64,000 bases of DNA from Franconibacter helveticus LMG 23732 (GTDB lineage Bacteria; Pseudomonadota; Gammaproteobacteria; Enterobacterales; Enterobacteriaceae). The stretch is taken from assembly GCF_000463115.2 (NCBI RefSeq), contig NZ_AWFX01000038.1, forward strand, positions 73,918 through 137,917, read 5' to 3'. Position 1 is the stretch's first letter. The number at the start of each line of letters is the position of its first letter. A model generated the notes under the pieces. The model was not told the origin of the DNA. It saw only the letters and a program-made list of their open reading frames with translations, and did no database searches. This document shows, in pieces, positions 9,976-18,526 of this stretch. Position numbers and translations under genes: made by a program.

Positions 9976-11124
9976 ATGAGCTTTATGTTGGCGTTACCAA
10001 AAATCAGCCTGCATGGCGCAGGCGCGATAGGCGATATGGTGAAACTGGTGGCGGGGAAACCCTGGGGCAAAGCGCTGATCGTCACCGACGGGCAGCTGGT
10101 GAAGCTTGGCCTGCTGGAGAGCCTTTTCGCCGCGCTGGACGCGCATCAGCTCTCTTATGAGCTGTTTGACGAGGTTTTCCCCAACCCCACCGAGGCGCTA
10201 GTGCAAAAAGGTTACGACGCTTACCGAAACGCCGAATGTGATTACCTGATAGCCTTCGGCGGCGGCAGCCCGATTGATACCGCCAAGGCGATCAAAATTC
10301 TTACCGCCAACCCCGGTCCCTCCACCGGCTATGCCGGCGTCGGCAAAGTGACACACCCCGGCGTGCCGCTGGTGGCCATTAACACCACGGCAGGCACCGC
10401 CGCGGAGATGACCAGCAATGCGGTGATCATCGATTCCGACCGCCAGGTGAAAGAGGTCATCATCGACCCGAACATCATTCCCGATATCGCTGTGGATGAC
10501 GCCAGCGTGATGCTCGATATTCCTGCCGCGGTGACCGCCGCCACCGGCATGGACGCGCTGACCCACGCGGTGGAAGCCTATGTTTCTGTCGGCGCGCATC
10601 CGCTGACCGACGCCAACGCGCTGGAGGCGATACGCCTGATTAGCCAGTGGCTGCCGAAGGCGGTGGAAGAGGGCCATAACCTCGAAGCGCGTGAAATGAT
10701 GGCCTACGGTCAGTATCTGGCGGGCATGGCGTTTAACAGCGCCGGTCTGGGTCTGGTGCATGCATTGGCCCACCAGCCGGGCGCGACGCACAACCTGCCG
10801 CACGGCGTCTGCAACGCCATTCTCTTACCGATTATCGAAAACTTTAACCGTCCGAACGCCGTGGCGCGCTTTGCCCGCGTGGCGCAGGCGATGGGCGTGA
10901 ATACGCAGGGCATGAGCGACGAGCAGGCGAGCCAGCAGGCGATTGCCGCCATCCGCGCCCTTTCCGCCCGTGTGGGCATTCCTTCCGGCTTCAGCCAGCT
11001 TGGCGTAACCAAAGCGGATATCGAAGGCTGGCTTGATAACGCGCTGGCGGACCCGTGCGCGCCCTGCAACCCGCGCAGCGCCACCCGCGACGAGGTGCGC
11101 GAGCTTTATCTGGAGGCGTTATGA
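9976..11124 (+). CDS. fucO: Iron-containing alcohol dehydrogenase, probable lactaldehyde reductase
   Basis: Group III Fe-dependent, NAD(P)-linked alcohol dehydrogenase of 382 aa. Seen: the dinucleotide segment [18 protein letters not shown], the family signature [15 protein letters not shown], and metal-ligand blocks [13 protein letters not shown] (Asp, His) and [20 protein letters not shown] (two His). It is intermediate between E. coli FucO and YiaY by eye. Lying between the rhamnose importer and rhaM, it most likely reduces the L-lactaldehyde made by RhaD to L-1,2-propanediol under anaerobic conditions. The symbol is by role; orthology to FucO is not certain. Confidence 0.75.
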   Translation: MSFMLALPKISLHGAGAIGDMVKLVAGKPWGKALIVTDGQLVKLGLLESLFAALDAHQLSYELFDEVFPNPTEALVQKGYDAYRNAECDYLIAFGGGSPIDTAKAIKILTANPGPSTGYAGVGKVTHPGVPLVAINTTAGTAAEMTSNAVIIDSDRQVKEVIIDPNIIPDIAVDDASVMLDIPAAVTAATGMDALTHAVEAYVSVGAHPLTDANALEAIRLISQWLPKAVEEGHNLEAREMMAYGQYLAGMAFNSAGLGLVHALAHQPGATHNLPHGVCNAILLPIIENFNRPNAVARFARVAQAMGVNTQGMSDEQASQQAIAAIRALSARVGIPSGFSQLGVTKADIEGWLDNALADPCAPCNPRSATRDEVRELYLEAL

Positions 11125-11435
11125 TCCGCAAAGCGTTTGTTATGCAGGTCAATCCCGGCGCCCATGAAGAGTACGAACGCCGCCACTCCCCCATCTGGCC
11201 GGAGCTGGAGGCGGTGCTGAAGCAGCACGGCGCGCATCACTACGCGATCTATCTCGACGCCGGGCGTAACCTGCTGTTCGCCACCGTTGAGATTGAATCC
11301 GAAGAGCGCTGGAACGCGGTAGCAAACACCGAGGTCTGCCAGCGCTGGTGGCAATATATGCGGGAGATTATGCCTTCAAACCCGGACAACAGCCCGATAA
11401 GCCAGGAGTTAAAAGCGGTGTTTTATCTGGCGTAA
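11121..11435 (+). CDS. rhaM: L-rhamnose mutarotase
   Basis: Interconverts alpha and beta anomers of L-rhamnose so that the isomerase receives the form it uses. The 104-aa product equals the E. coli RhaM length, with [37 protein letters not shown] and the closing [17 protein letters not shown] that carry the conserved His/Tyr/Trp residues. The start at 11121 overlaps the dehydrogenase stop (ATGA). Last gene of the rhamnose run. Confidence 0.95.
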   Translation: MIRKAFVMQVNPGAHEEYERRHSPIWPELEAVLKQHGAHHYAIYLDAGRNLLFATVEIESEERWNAVANTEVCQRWWQYMREIMPSNPDNSPISQELKAVFYLA

Positions 11436-11450
11436 GTGGGTAGTGGGGAT

Positions 11451-11475
11451 GGCGGGTAAGCGAAGCGCACCCGCC
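11451..11475. repeat. REP-like palindrome at the end of the rha block
   Basis: An inverted repeat with arms GGCGGGT and ACCCGCC around an AAGCGAAGCGC core sits between convergent rhaM and rafB. Similar units occur at 6231 and 26899. Placement between convergent genes fits a REP or terminator-like role for both. Confidence 0.55.
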
Positions 11476-11501
11476 ACTCTTTGCCTCACCCGCCGCCAGC
11501 C

Positions 11502-12764
11502 TTACACCTTCACGGTCTCTTTTAAGGCCACACCGGGCCGATGGTTGGAAAGCGTAAACGCCGAAACCAGCGTTATCCCCAGCACGATGCTGCCGAGGAT
11601 CAGGTAAGTGTCCTGGAAGCCTATCCGGTCATACATATTGCCGGCAAAGGCGGAGAGGAAAATCGCCGCCATCTGCTTGGCGAACTGGAAGCCAATCAGG
11701 TAGATGGTCGCCGAGAGCCGCGTATCGAACACGCCGGTGATGTATTTAAACGCGCCCACCAGCAGGAACGGCACTTCCAGCGCGTGCAGCATCTTCAGCG
11801 CGATAACTTCATACACCGTGGTGGCGAATGCCGAACCGATGATACGCGTAGCCATAATAGCGCCCGCTATCAGCAGCGTGTTTTTCGCGCCGATGCGGTT
11901 AATTATCCATGGCGAGCAGAACATAATCACGGCGTTGCACAGCTCGCCCGCCGTGGTGGCGAAGCCGAACGCCTGCGTGCCTGCCTGCGGCGTCGGGAAG
12001 AATGATTTAAAAAAGGTAGCAAACTGCTGGTCGAAGACGTCATAAACGCAGGCCACGCCAACAACATAGAGAATAAACATCCACAGCTTCGGCAGACGAA
12101 ACAGCCCCAGCGCCATTTTCGCCGTCACCTGCGGCTGGTTGGCGCCGAGCGCGTTCATCACCTGCGCCGTGGGGTTGGCGCGCGGCCGGGCGATGAGCAG
12201 CAGCACCATCAGCACTACCGCCGCGCCGGAGCCCATCCAGAAGACCATCGCCGGGTTAACGTTAAACAGCATGCCCGCGGTAGACGCGCACAGTCCCCAG
12301 CCGAGACAGCCGAACATCCGCGCTTTGCCGTACTCAAAAGCGCTGCTGCGGCTCACGCGCTCAATGTACGCTTCAATGGCCCCGGAGCCGGAAGAGAAGC
12401 AAAAGCCGATGTACAGCCCGCCCGCCAGCGCGCCGAGCCAGATGTTCACCTTCAAAAGCGGCCCGAACACCCACAGGAAGAATGGCGCGAACAGCACCAG
12501 TAAGGTCGTGATGATCCATAACAGATGCTTTCTCAGCCCGAGCTTGTCGGAAATCACCCCCAGCACCGGCTGAAAAGCGATCGCGAACAGCGACATGCAG
12601 GAAAAGACAATCCCGGTATCGGTTTTATTCAGGCCAATCACATCCGACAGCCAGATAGGCAGAAACGGAAAGCAGGTGGCCATAATGAAGAAGTAGAAAA
12701 AGAAGAAGAGGCCGAAAATCCAGAAATTTGGGTTGTTTTTGTAGGTACAGGCGGTCGTCGTCAT
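11502..12764 (-). CDS. rafB: Raffinose/melibiose:H+ symporter, RafB/LacY family
   Basis: Twelve-span major-facilitator transporter of the oligosaccharide:H+ symporter family (420 aa; LacY is 417). It reads very close to plasmid RafB: NPNFWIFGLFFFFYFFIMAT at the N-terminus, then IEAYIERVSRSSAFEYGKAR and MLHALEVPFLLVGAFKYITG. The start at 12764 has AAGGA 8 nt upstream; the longer frame to 12824 would overlap rafA. It follows rafA by 56 bp in the same direction, so one transcript is likely. It imports the alpha-galactosides that RafA cleaves. Confidence 0.92.
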   Translation of the reverse strand: MTTTACTYKNNPNFWIFGLFFFFYFFIMATCFPFLPIWLSDVIGLNKTDTGIVFSCMSLFAIAFQPVLGVISDKLGLRKHLLWIITTLLVLFAPFFLWVFGPLLKVNIWLGALAGGLYIGFCFSSGSGAIEAYIERVSRSSAFEYGKARMFGCLGWGLCASTAGMLFNVNPAMVFWMGSGAAVVLMVLLLIARPRANPTAQVMNALGANQPQVTAKMALGLFRLPKLWMFILYVVGVACVYDVFDQQFATFFKSFFPTPQAGTQAFGFATTAGELCNAVIMFCSPWIINRIGAKNTLLIAGAIMATRIIGSAFATTVYEVIALKMLHALEVPFLLVGAFKYITGVFDTRLSATIYLIGFQFAKQMAAIFLSAFAGNMYDRIGFQDTYLILGSIVLGITLVSAFTLSNHRPGVALKETVKV

Positions 12765-12820
12765 TATCGTTATCCTTGCAAAGCACACCGTTACGGCGCC
12801 GCGTGAACGGCGCCCCACCT

Positions 12821-14944
12821 TCACACGCGTTCAAACGCAATCAAAATGGCGCTTTCCGGATCCAGCACCGGTAGTTGCAACCCCGCCTGCGCCAGCCATT
12901 CTCCCGTCGCGCTCAGCGGCTCGTTCATCCAGCCAGGCAGTTTACGCATGGTATGTCCGCCCTCGCCGGTAAGAGCGATATTCGGGTGATCCACCAGCCG
13001 CACCTGATAACGCGCGCCCGGCTCAAGCCCCGGCACCCGCAGCGCGCCCGGCAGCGTGTAGTCCGGCATCGCCAGCTGGCTGACCAGAAACAGCCCCTGC
13101 CTTTTATCCTGGCTCACCACGCCCTGTACCTGGGTGGACGGTTCCGGCATCGCCACGCGCCACAGGTTGCCGCTATGGATAAGCCCGCGCCATTGTTTAT
13201 AAAGCGCGGCGTAGCGACGGTAGCCCGCCTGCTCGTCGGCGTCCGCCTTTACCGGGTCCAGCTCCAGCCCCAGATGGCCAAACAGCGCCGTCAGGCCGCG
13301 AAATTCAATACTGTGCTGGCGGAAGGTGGCGTGACAGCGGCGGTTGCCGATGTGCGCGCCCATCACTTCCGGCGGGAAGAAATAGCTCATGCCGCGCTGA
13401 ATGGTGTTTCGCTCCAGCGCATCGTTGTTATCAGAAGCCCAGAAGCGGTGGCAGCGGGTCAGCACTTCGTAATCAATGCGCCCGCCGCCGGAAGCGCAGG
13501 ACTCAAACTCCACCTGCGGGAAGCGGCTGCGCAGCGTATCAAGCAGGCGATAGAACTGGCGCGTCTGCGCGTCCGCTGCCGCCCTGCCCTCATGCCCCGG
13601 CTGCACCAGCTCGCGGTTCATATCCCACTTCACGTAATCCACCGGGTGCTCGCCAAGCAGCCAGCTCATCCGCTCCAGTAAATAGTCAAACGCTTCGGCA
13701 ATGTTCAGGTTAAGCACCCACTGGTGGCGTCCCGTCGCCTGCGGATAGCCCGGCAGCGCCAGTACCCAGTCCGGGTGGGCGCGGCAGAGATCGGAATTGG
13801 GGTTGATCATCTCCGGCTCCACCCAGATGCCAAATTCCATGCCGAGCGATTTCACATGCTGAATAACCGGCATAAGGCCGTCGGGGTATTTTTTCTCGTC
13901 GAGATACCAGTCGCCGAGCGCCGCGTGGTCATCGTTGCGCCCCCTGAACCAGCCATCGTCGATGATAAAACGCTCCACGCCAAGCTCCGCCGCCTGGGTC
14001 GCCATCTGCATGATGTATTCCGGCTTGTGGTCGAAGTAGATCCCTTCCCAGGTATTGAGGTGCACCGGGCGGGGCTTGTTGCCGGGAAAGCGGATAACTT
14101 CGTCGCGCAGAAAACGGTGGAACTGCTGGCTCATGCCGTTCAGCCCCTGCGTGGAGTGGCTGGCGTAAAGCCAGGGGGTGTGCAGCGTTTCGCCCTCTTC
14201 CAGCGCGATTTCACCCGGCAAATAGAGCGCTTCGGCCTGAAGGTAGCGGCGGCCGTCGGTTTTGACCTCACACTTTAGCCGGTGGTTGCCGCTCCAGCCC
14301 AGATGCGCGCCCCACACTTCGCCATGCTGCTCGCCGAACTTTTGCGTGCCGGCGATAAGCGCCGGAAAATGCTCGTGAGAGGTGCGCCCGCGGCGGTTTT
14401 CCAGCACAAAACCGTCGTGGCTCAACACGACGCGGTGCGGCTGAAACTCCCGGATCCAGCGGCCATGAAACGCCATGACCTCAAAAGCCCGTTCAGCAAC
14501 AGGCAGCGTTACCGCCAGACGGTTAACCTGCCAGGCGCCGGCGCGGCGGTTAGTCAGGCCGTGCCGCGCCTTCAGCACGCCGCTTTGCGACAGCGCCAGC
14601 TCGCTTTCCAGCCGCAGGCCCGCATTCACATCTTCACTCACAATAAGCAGCGTTTCGCCCTGCTGGCGCACTTCTACGGTTGTAAATACCGGCGAAGCGT
14701 CCAGCCCGTTGCGGTGACCTTCAATGCCCGGCGAGCCAAACAGACCATGACCCCCTTCCGCCATCAGCGTGACGGGGGAATCGGTATCAAGCCGCCCGTT
14801 GGCGACCGGGCGCTGCAAACTTTCGCAATCTTGCGCGGAAAAGTGGGCAAGATGCGGCCCCCAGTAGACTATTTCGGCAAACGGCCGGGTTTTGACGACG
14901 ATGTCCGTAACGGGACTGGCAAGGCGGTAAAAAACAGCTTCCAT
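12821..14944 (-). CDS. rafA: Alpha-galactosidase (GH36)
   Basis: Cytoplasmic family GH36 enzyme that removes terminal alpha-galactose from melibiose and raffinose. The 707-aa length matches RafA. The N-terminal beta-sandwich leads into the barrel with FIIDDGWFRGRNDD, then VDYVKWDMNRE (nucleophile Asp) and FESCASGGGRIDY followed by RFWASDNND (acid/base Asp). It is preceded by two RafR-type operators. No invertase gene (rafD) is seen, so the fate of the sucrose left from raffinose must be handled elsewhere. Confidence 0.94.
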   Translation of the reverse strand: MEAVFYRLASPVTDIVVKTRPFAEIVYWGPHLAHFSAQDCESLQRPVANGRLDTDSPVTLMAEGGHGLFGSPGIEGHRNGLDASPVFTTVEVRQQGETLLIVSEDVNAGLRLESELALSQSGVLKARHGLTNRRAGAWQVNRLAVTLPVAERAFEVMAFHGRWIREFQPHRVVLSHDGFVLENRRGRTSHEHFPALIAGTQKFGEQHGEVWGAHLGWSGNHRLKCEVKTDGRRYLQAEALYLPGEIALEEGETLHTPWLYASHSTQGLNGMSQQFHRFLRDEVIRFPGNKPRPVHLNTWEGIYFDHKPEYIMQMATQAAELGVERFIIDDGWFRGRNDDHAALGDWYLDEKKYPDGLMPVIQHVKSLGMEFGIWVEPEMINPNSDLCRAHPDWVLALPGYPQATGRHQWVLNLNIAEAFDYLLERMSWLLGEHPVDYVKWDMNRELVQPGHEGRAAADAQTRQFYRLLDTLRSRFPQVEFESCASGGGRIDYEVLTRCHRFWASDNNDALERNTIQRGMSYFFPPEVMGAHIGNRRCHATFRQHSIEFRGLTALFGHLGLELDPVKADADEQAGYRRYAALYKQWRGLIHSGNLWRVAMPEPSTQVQGVVSQDKRQGLFLVSQLAMPDYTLPGALRVPGLEPGARYQVRLVDHPNIALTGEGGHTMRKLPGWMNEPLSATGEWLAQAGLQLPVLDPESAILIAFERV

Positions 14945-16064
14945 TAAGCATCTCCTGTTTCAGGTATGCTTTTACTGTTGATCCGAAACGTTTCGGATGC
15001 CAACCCAAACGTTTTGGATCTGTGATCGCAGCACGATTTTGCAGGCTAAAAAAGGCGGGATTTATGCTGGCGTATGGAGCGTGGCGCCAGGGAGAAAATC
15101 GGGTTGCCAGAGCGAGCTGGTCGACCGGTACGCCGGCAATCAAATGCCGGACCATGTCGGCTATCTGGCGGCCCACCCCTTCGCGGGTGGACTGGATAAC
15201 GGCCGCCACGTCCGTTTCCACGATGCTGTCCGGCGGCAGGCCATCGTAGACCACCAGCGAAACAGCGTTATCGCCGTGCAACTGGCCGAGCGTTTGCAGC
15301 GCCATTGCCGCGCCGTCGCCGAGGGTGTTGCAGTCGGTCACTATCGCCGTAGGCGGCACGGGCTGCGCCAGCAAATCCATCGTCGCTTTGTAGCCCGCGC
15401 GGCGGGTGGGCGGCAACATGCGCAACCCGCTGTCATTAAGCTGATGGGCTCTGAGCGCGTCGCGCCAGCCTTCGCGGCGCTGGGTGATAAACGCCTGGCT
15501 GTTGTTTTCGCCAAGCAGCGCGATGCGCTGGTGACCAAGCGCAATTAACCGCTGCGTCGCCTGATACATCCCGGCATGGTTATCAAAATCAAACCAGGCG
15601 TAGGGCGCGGCAAGCTGGCTGCGGCCAAGCGCCAGGAAGGGAAAATTCGCCGCCTGAAGCTGCCGCAGACGCGGGTCGTTATCAAGCGTATGCGCAACGA
15701 TAAGCGCATCCACGCGGCGGCTTTGCACCAGCCGCATGTAGCTGTGGCTGTCCGCCAGATCGTCATCGGCAATAAGCAGCAAATCAATTTCATGCCGCGC
15801 CAGCTCGCGGCTTATCTCGCCGACCATCTCCATAAACACGCTGTTATTGAGCGGCACCGGGTGCACCGGAAAAACCAGCCCCACGGCGTCGATTTTGCCC
15901 ATCTTCAGGCGGCGGGCGAAGGTGTTAGGCCGGTAGCCGCGAGCCTGCGCGGTTGCCTCAACGCGGGCGCGCGTCTCTTTTGAGACATCGTCATAGCCGT
16001 TCAGCGCGCGGCTGACGGTGGTCACAGAGAGTCCGAGTTCTTTGGCGATGGCTTTAAGCGACAT
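14787..16064 (-). CDS. rafR: LacI-family repressor RafR with apparent 3' frameshift
   Basis: LacI/GalR repressor: helix-turn-helix MSLKAIAKELGLSVTTVSRA at the N-terminus, then a periplasmic-binding-protein-like sugar domain. It most likely controls rafAB through the adjacent operators. The open frame gives 425 aa, but family members have about 335. Beyond roughly codon 322 it reads through both operators and 158 nt into rafA. Removing one base from the AAAA run at 15095-15098 restores a normal ending (RFLPGATLHTPA, stop at 15062-15064; 333 aa). So either the gene is frameshifted, giving a 92-residue longer altered tail, or the sequence has a homopolymer error. The true end is probably 15062. 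Confidence 0.85.
   Translation of the reverse strand: MSLKAIAKELGLSVTTVSRALNGYDDVSKETRARVEATAQARGYRPNTFARRLKMGKIDAVGLVFPVHPVPLNNSVFMEMVGEISRELARHEIDLLLIADDDLADSHSYMRLVQSRRVDALIVAHTLDNDPRLRQLQAANFPFLALGRSQLAAPYAWFDFDNHAGMYQATQRLIALGHQRIALLGENNSQAFITQRREGWRDALRAHQLNDSGLRMLPPTRRAGYKATMDLLAQPVPPTAIVTDCNTLGDGAAMALQTLGQLHGDNAVSLVVYDGLPPDSIVETDVAAVIQSTREGVGRQIADMVRHLIAGVPVDQLALATRFSPWRHAPYASINPAFFSLQNRAAITDPKRLGWHPKRFGSTVKAYLKQEMLNGSCFLPPCQSRYGHRRQNPAVCRNSLLGAASCPLFRARLRKFAAPGRQRAA
14981..15019. promoter_or_regulatory. Tandem RafR-type operators upstream of rafA
   Basis: A perfect 18-bp palindrome ATCCGAAACGTTTCGGAT spans 14981-14998. A second, imperfect copy built on CCAAACGTTTTGG spans about 15003-15019. 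Both carry the central CG of LacI/GalR-family operators, and twin operators before rafA are known for the plasmid raf operon. They lie about 40-75 bp upstream of the rafA start, where RafR would block RNA polymerase. Confidence 0.85.
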
Positions 16065-16132
16065 ACGATCCCCGTATCCATGGTGAAAACCCGGCTAGTT
16101 TCGCCCATCGCCTCTATGGAGTCCATAAAACA

Positions 16133-16509
16133 AAAAAAGCGCCCGCAGGCGCTCTTTCGACAAAGTTTCGTTTATTTGCTCAGTTCGGCAGTCATGTGAA
16201 CCTGGTTGCCGGTGAACGCTTCGGTGATGCGGTAAGAAGCGCCTGCGTCTTTGGCCTGCGCGGCGATTTTTGCTTCCGCGCCGGAGAGCGTGGTGTCGGT
16301 CGCGGTGACGGTCTGACCAGCGAAAGCGCCAAAAGCAGAAGAGAGAGCGATAACTGCAACAAAATTTTTGATAGTGTTCATGGTAAAATCCTTCCGGTAG
16401 TTTGTTCAGGGAGAAGGCTGCTTGCCTTCGATGTGAGTAATAATAGACCTGCACTCACGGAACAAAAAGCGGAAGGATTTGCCGTTATAAGTCAAAATTT
16501 TTGAATGTT
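16133..16509. repeat. 377-bp direct repeat, copy 1
   Basis: Contains the whole DUF1471 gene at 16172-16381, its upstream region and its terminator hairpin (GCGCC/GGCGC with a T-run on the minus strand near 16132-16152). It aligns to 18150-18526 with about nine mismatches counted by eye and no gaps. The repeat ends abruptly on both sides. The two copies bracket the XRE regulator and azlCD. Confidence 0.9.
16172..16381 (-). CDS. Secreted DUF1471 (YdgH/BhsA/McbA-like) small protein, copy 1
   Basis: A 69-aa precursor with a Sec signal peptide (MNTIKNFVAVIALSSAFGAFA, cleavage before GQ) and a mature part of about 48 residues containing the DUF1471 core (AKDAGASYRITEAFTGN, then VHMTAEL). Family members are small periplasmic or outer-membrane stress and biofilm proteins; this one is shorter than BhsA (85 aa). 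The ribosome site GGAAGGA precedes the ATG. A near-identical copy lies at 18189. The specific function is unknown. Confidence 0.8.
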   Translation of the reverse strand: MNTIKNFVAVIALSSAFGAFAGQTVTATDTTLSGAEAKIAAQAKDAGASYRITEAFTGNQVHMTAELSK

Positions 16510-16514
16510 GTGTC

Positions 16515-17063
16515 TCAGTTCTGCTCCGCCACCAGTATCGCCTCGGTATCAGGCTCCAGCGCGCGGAAAATATGCTCCTGATCGCCAGGATAACAGATGT
16601 AATCGCCCGCGCTCAGCTCTTCCGGAGCTTGCGTCAGCCCGACCAGCGCCCGGCCACGCGTCACGATGATGTGCTCGACAGAACCGGCGGGATGAGGGTG
16701 CGAAAGACGCTCTCCGCCAGGCTCAGTTAACAACAAGTAGATGTCGCGCCGCGCTCCCGGCGGGCAGGCCGCAAGCAAAATCGCCTTGTATTGCGCAAGC
16801 TCGGCGTTGACGGCCAGCCCTTCGCCGCGACGGATCACCTGCGTCTTTGGGCTTTGCGGCTCCATCAGTCGCGCAAAGGGAATATCGAGCGCCACGCACA
16901 ACGCCCAGAGCGTTTCGAGGCTGGGGTTGCCGTTGCCGCTTTCCAGTTGGGAAAGAGTCGATTTGGCGATGCCCGCCCGACGGGCTACTTCAGCCAGCGA
17001 AAGCCCGGCGCGGGTTCGCTCGCGCACCAGACTTTTGGCGATTACGCTTATCGGCTGCGTCAT
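16515..17063 (-). CDS. XRE-family regulator with C-terminal cupin
   Basis: 182 aa. N-terminal Cro/CI-type helix-turn-helix (LSLAEVARRAGIAKSTLSQL, residues 21-40) followed by a cupin sensor (SHPHPAGSVEHIIVTRGRAL; SAGDYICYPGDQEHIF). This plan is common in regulators of amino acid or polyamine metabolism. It is divergent from azlCD with an 87-bp gap holding a perfect palindrome, so it probably controls azlCD and itself. GGAG lies 7 nt before the ATG. Confidence 0.88.
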   Translation of the reverse strand: MTQPISVIAKSLVRERTRAGLSLAEVARRAGIAKSTLSQLESGNGNPSLETLWALCVALDIPFARLMEPQSPKTQVIRRGEGLAVNAELAQYKAILLAACPPGARRDIYLLLTEPGGERLSHPHPAGSVEHIIVTRGRALVGLTQAPEELSAGDYICYPGDQEHIFRALEPDTEAILVAEQN

Positions 17064-17088
17064 GTCATGCTCCCGTGTTCGCTAAAAA

Positions 17089-17100
17089 GAACGATCGTTC
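17089..17100. promoter_or_regulatory. Palindromic operator candidate between XRE gene and azlC
   Basis: GAACGATCGTTC is a perfect 12-bp palindrome 26 bp upstream of the XRE start and about 50 bp upstream of azlC. Partial echoes (GAACTGTTC, CATTCGTTC) follow within 45 bp. Position and symmetry suit binding by the adjacent regulator; this is inference. Confidence 0.5.
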
Positions 17101-17150
17101 GCCTTGAAAACCCCTCGCGAACTGTTCATTATAATGGTCATTCGTTCATT

Positions 17151-17828
17151 ATGGCTGAAAAAGGTATGTGGATACACCGTTTCTCTTGCCTGAAAGGCGA
17201 CATTATAAAGGCTATTTTGCTGGTCTGTCTGGCGGTCGGCGTGGTGGGCGTCTCTTATGGCTCGCTGGCGATGGCTTACGGCTTCGCGCTGTGGGTGCCG
17301 CTGCTGCTCTCGCTCTGCGTACTGGCGGGCGCTTCGGAATTTATTTTTATCGGCATCGTGGCGAGCGGCGGTAATCCGCTGGCGGCAGCGGCGGCGGGCC
17401 TGCTGGTCAACGCGCGCCATTTACCGTTCGGTATAACGGTGCGCGACCTGGTAGGCCAGGGCGCGGCGCGGCTGCTCGGCTCGCACATTATGAATGACGA
17501 GAGCGTGGTGTTCGGTTTATCGCAATCCACTCCCGAGACGCGCAAAGCCGCCTACTGGCTGTGCGGACTTGGCGTCGCGCTTTTCTGGCCGCTTGGCGTG
17601 ATTGTCGGCGTGGCGGTGGGCAAGCTGCTGCCCGCGCCGGAAACCATTGGCCTGGACGCGGTATTTCCGGCGATTCTGTTAGCGCTGGTGCTGCCTGCGC
17701 TGAAAAAGAAAACCACGCTTATTCGCGCCGGTAGCGGCGCGGCGATCTCGCTTGCCGCTGTTCCTTTCGCCCCGGTGGGGCTGCCGGTGTTGCTCTCTTT
17801 AGCCGGTTTACTGACGAGGAAGAAATGA
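17151..17828 (+). CDS. azlC: AzlC-family branched-chain amino acid exporter, large subunit
   Basis: Inner-membrane protein of the AzlC/YgaZ family (225 aa from this start) with hydrophobic segments throughout and the conserved VLAGASEFIFIGIVASGG and LLVNARHLPFGI (RH motif). With AzlD it exports branched-chain amino acids or related compounds. The start is uncertain: ATG at 17151 lacks a clear ribosome site, and ATG at 17166 is the alternative. The stop overlaps azlD (ATGATG at 17825). Regulated probably by the divergent XRE-cupin protein. Confidence 0.82.
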   Translation: MAEKGMWIHRFSCLKGDIIKAILLVCLAVGVVGVSYGSLAMAYGFALWVPLLLSLCVLAGASEFIFIGIVASGGNPLAAAAAGLLVNARHLPFGITVRDLVGQGAARLLGSHIMNDESVVFGLSQSTPETRKAAYWLCGLGVALFWPLGVIVGVAVGKLLPAPETIGLDAVFPAILLALVLPALKKKTTLIRAGSGAAISLAAVPFAPVGLPVLLSLAGLLTRKK

Positions 17829-18151
17829 TGGCCAGCACAGGGTTACTACTCGCCGGTATCGCCGTGCTTGCTGTCGGGACCTATCTGATGCGCTTCGGCG
17901 GCGCAAAGCTTGGCAACAAGCTGGCGCTCTCTGAACGCGCGCAGGCGCTGCTTTCTGATGCGGCGACAACGTTGTTATTCGCCGTGGCGCTGGCCGCTAC
18001 CTTTTATGAAGGTGAGAAATTTGCCGGTATGGCGCGCGTGCTGGGCGTGGCGTTCGCGCTGTTTCTGGCCTGGCGTAAAGCGCCGTTGATTGTGGTGATC
18101 CTGGCGGCAGCCGTGGTTACCGCGCTGCTGCGTCTGGCGGGCATAAACTAA
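17825..18151 (+). CDS. azlD: AzlD-family exporter small subunit
   Basis: A 108-aa membrane protein with four hydrophobic stretches, matching AzlD/YgaH in size. The early YLMRFGGAKLG segment is the family feature. It overlaps azlC by four bases and almost certainly forms the exporter with it. GAGGAAG precedes the start. The gene ends just inside the second 377-bp repeat boundary. Confidence 0.85.
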   Translation: MMASTGLLLAGIAVLAVGTYLMRFGGAKLGNKLALSERAQALLSDAATTLLFAVALAATFYEGEKFAGMARVLGVAFALFLAWRKAPLIVVILAAAVVTALLRLAGIN

Positions 18152-18526
18152 AAAAGCGCCCGCAGGCGCTCTTTCGACAAAGTTTCGTTTATTTGCTCAG
18201 TTCGGCAGTCATGTGAACCTGGTTGCCGGTGAACGCTTCGGTGATGCGATAAGAAGCGCCTGCGTCTTTGGCCTGCGCGGCGATTTTTGCTTCCGCGCCA
18301 GAGAGCGTGGTATCGGTCGCGGTGACAGTCTGACCAGCGAAAGCGCCAAAAGCAGAAGAGAGCGCGACAACTGCAACAAAAGTTTTGATAGTGTTCATGG
18401 TAAAATCCTTCCGGTAGTTTGTTCAGGGAGAAGGCTGATTGCCTTCGATGTGAGTAATAATAGACCTGCACTCACGGAACAAAAAGCGGAAGGATTTGCC
18501 GTTGTAAGTCAAAATTTTTGAATGTT
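18150..18526. repeat. 377-bp direct repeat, copy 2
   Basis: Second copy of 16133-16509 in the same orientation, offset by 2017 bp. It begins at the azlD stop and ends at the fdhD stop region, so the repeat replaces normal intergenic DNA exactly. The matching promoter regions mean both small genes are probably expressed alike. Confidence 0.9.
18189..18398 (-). CDS. Secreted DUF1471 small protein, copy 2
   Basis: 69 aa, differing from copy 1 at only two residues, both in the signal peptide (Asn6 to Thr, Ile11 to Val). The mature chain is identical. Same GGAAGGA ribosome site and same terminator. Two identical mature proteins suggest recent duplication or ongoing gene conversion. Confidence 0.8.
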   Translation of the reverse strand: MNTIKTFVAVVALSSAFGAFAGQTVTATDTTLSGAEAKIAAQAKDAGASYRITEAFTGNQVHMTAELSK

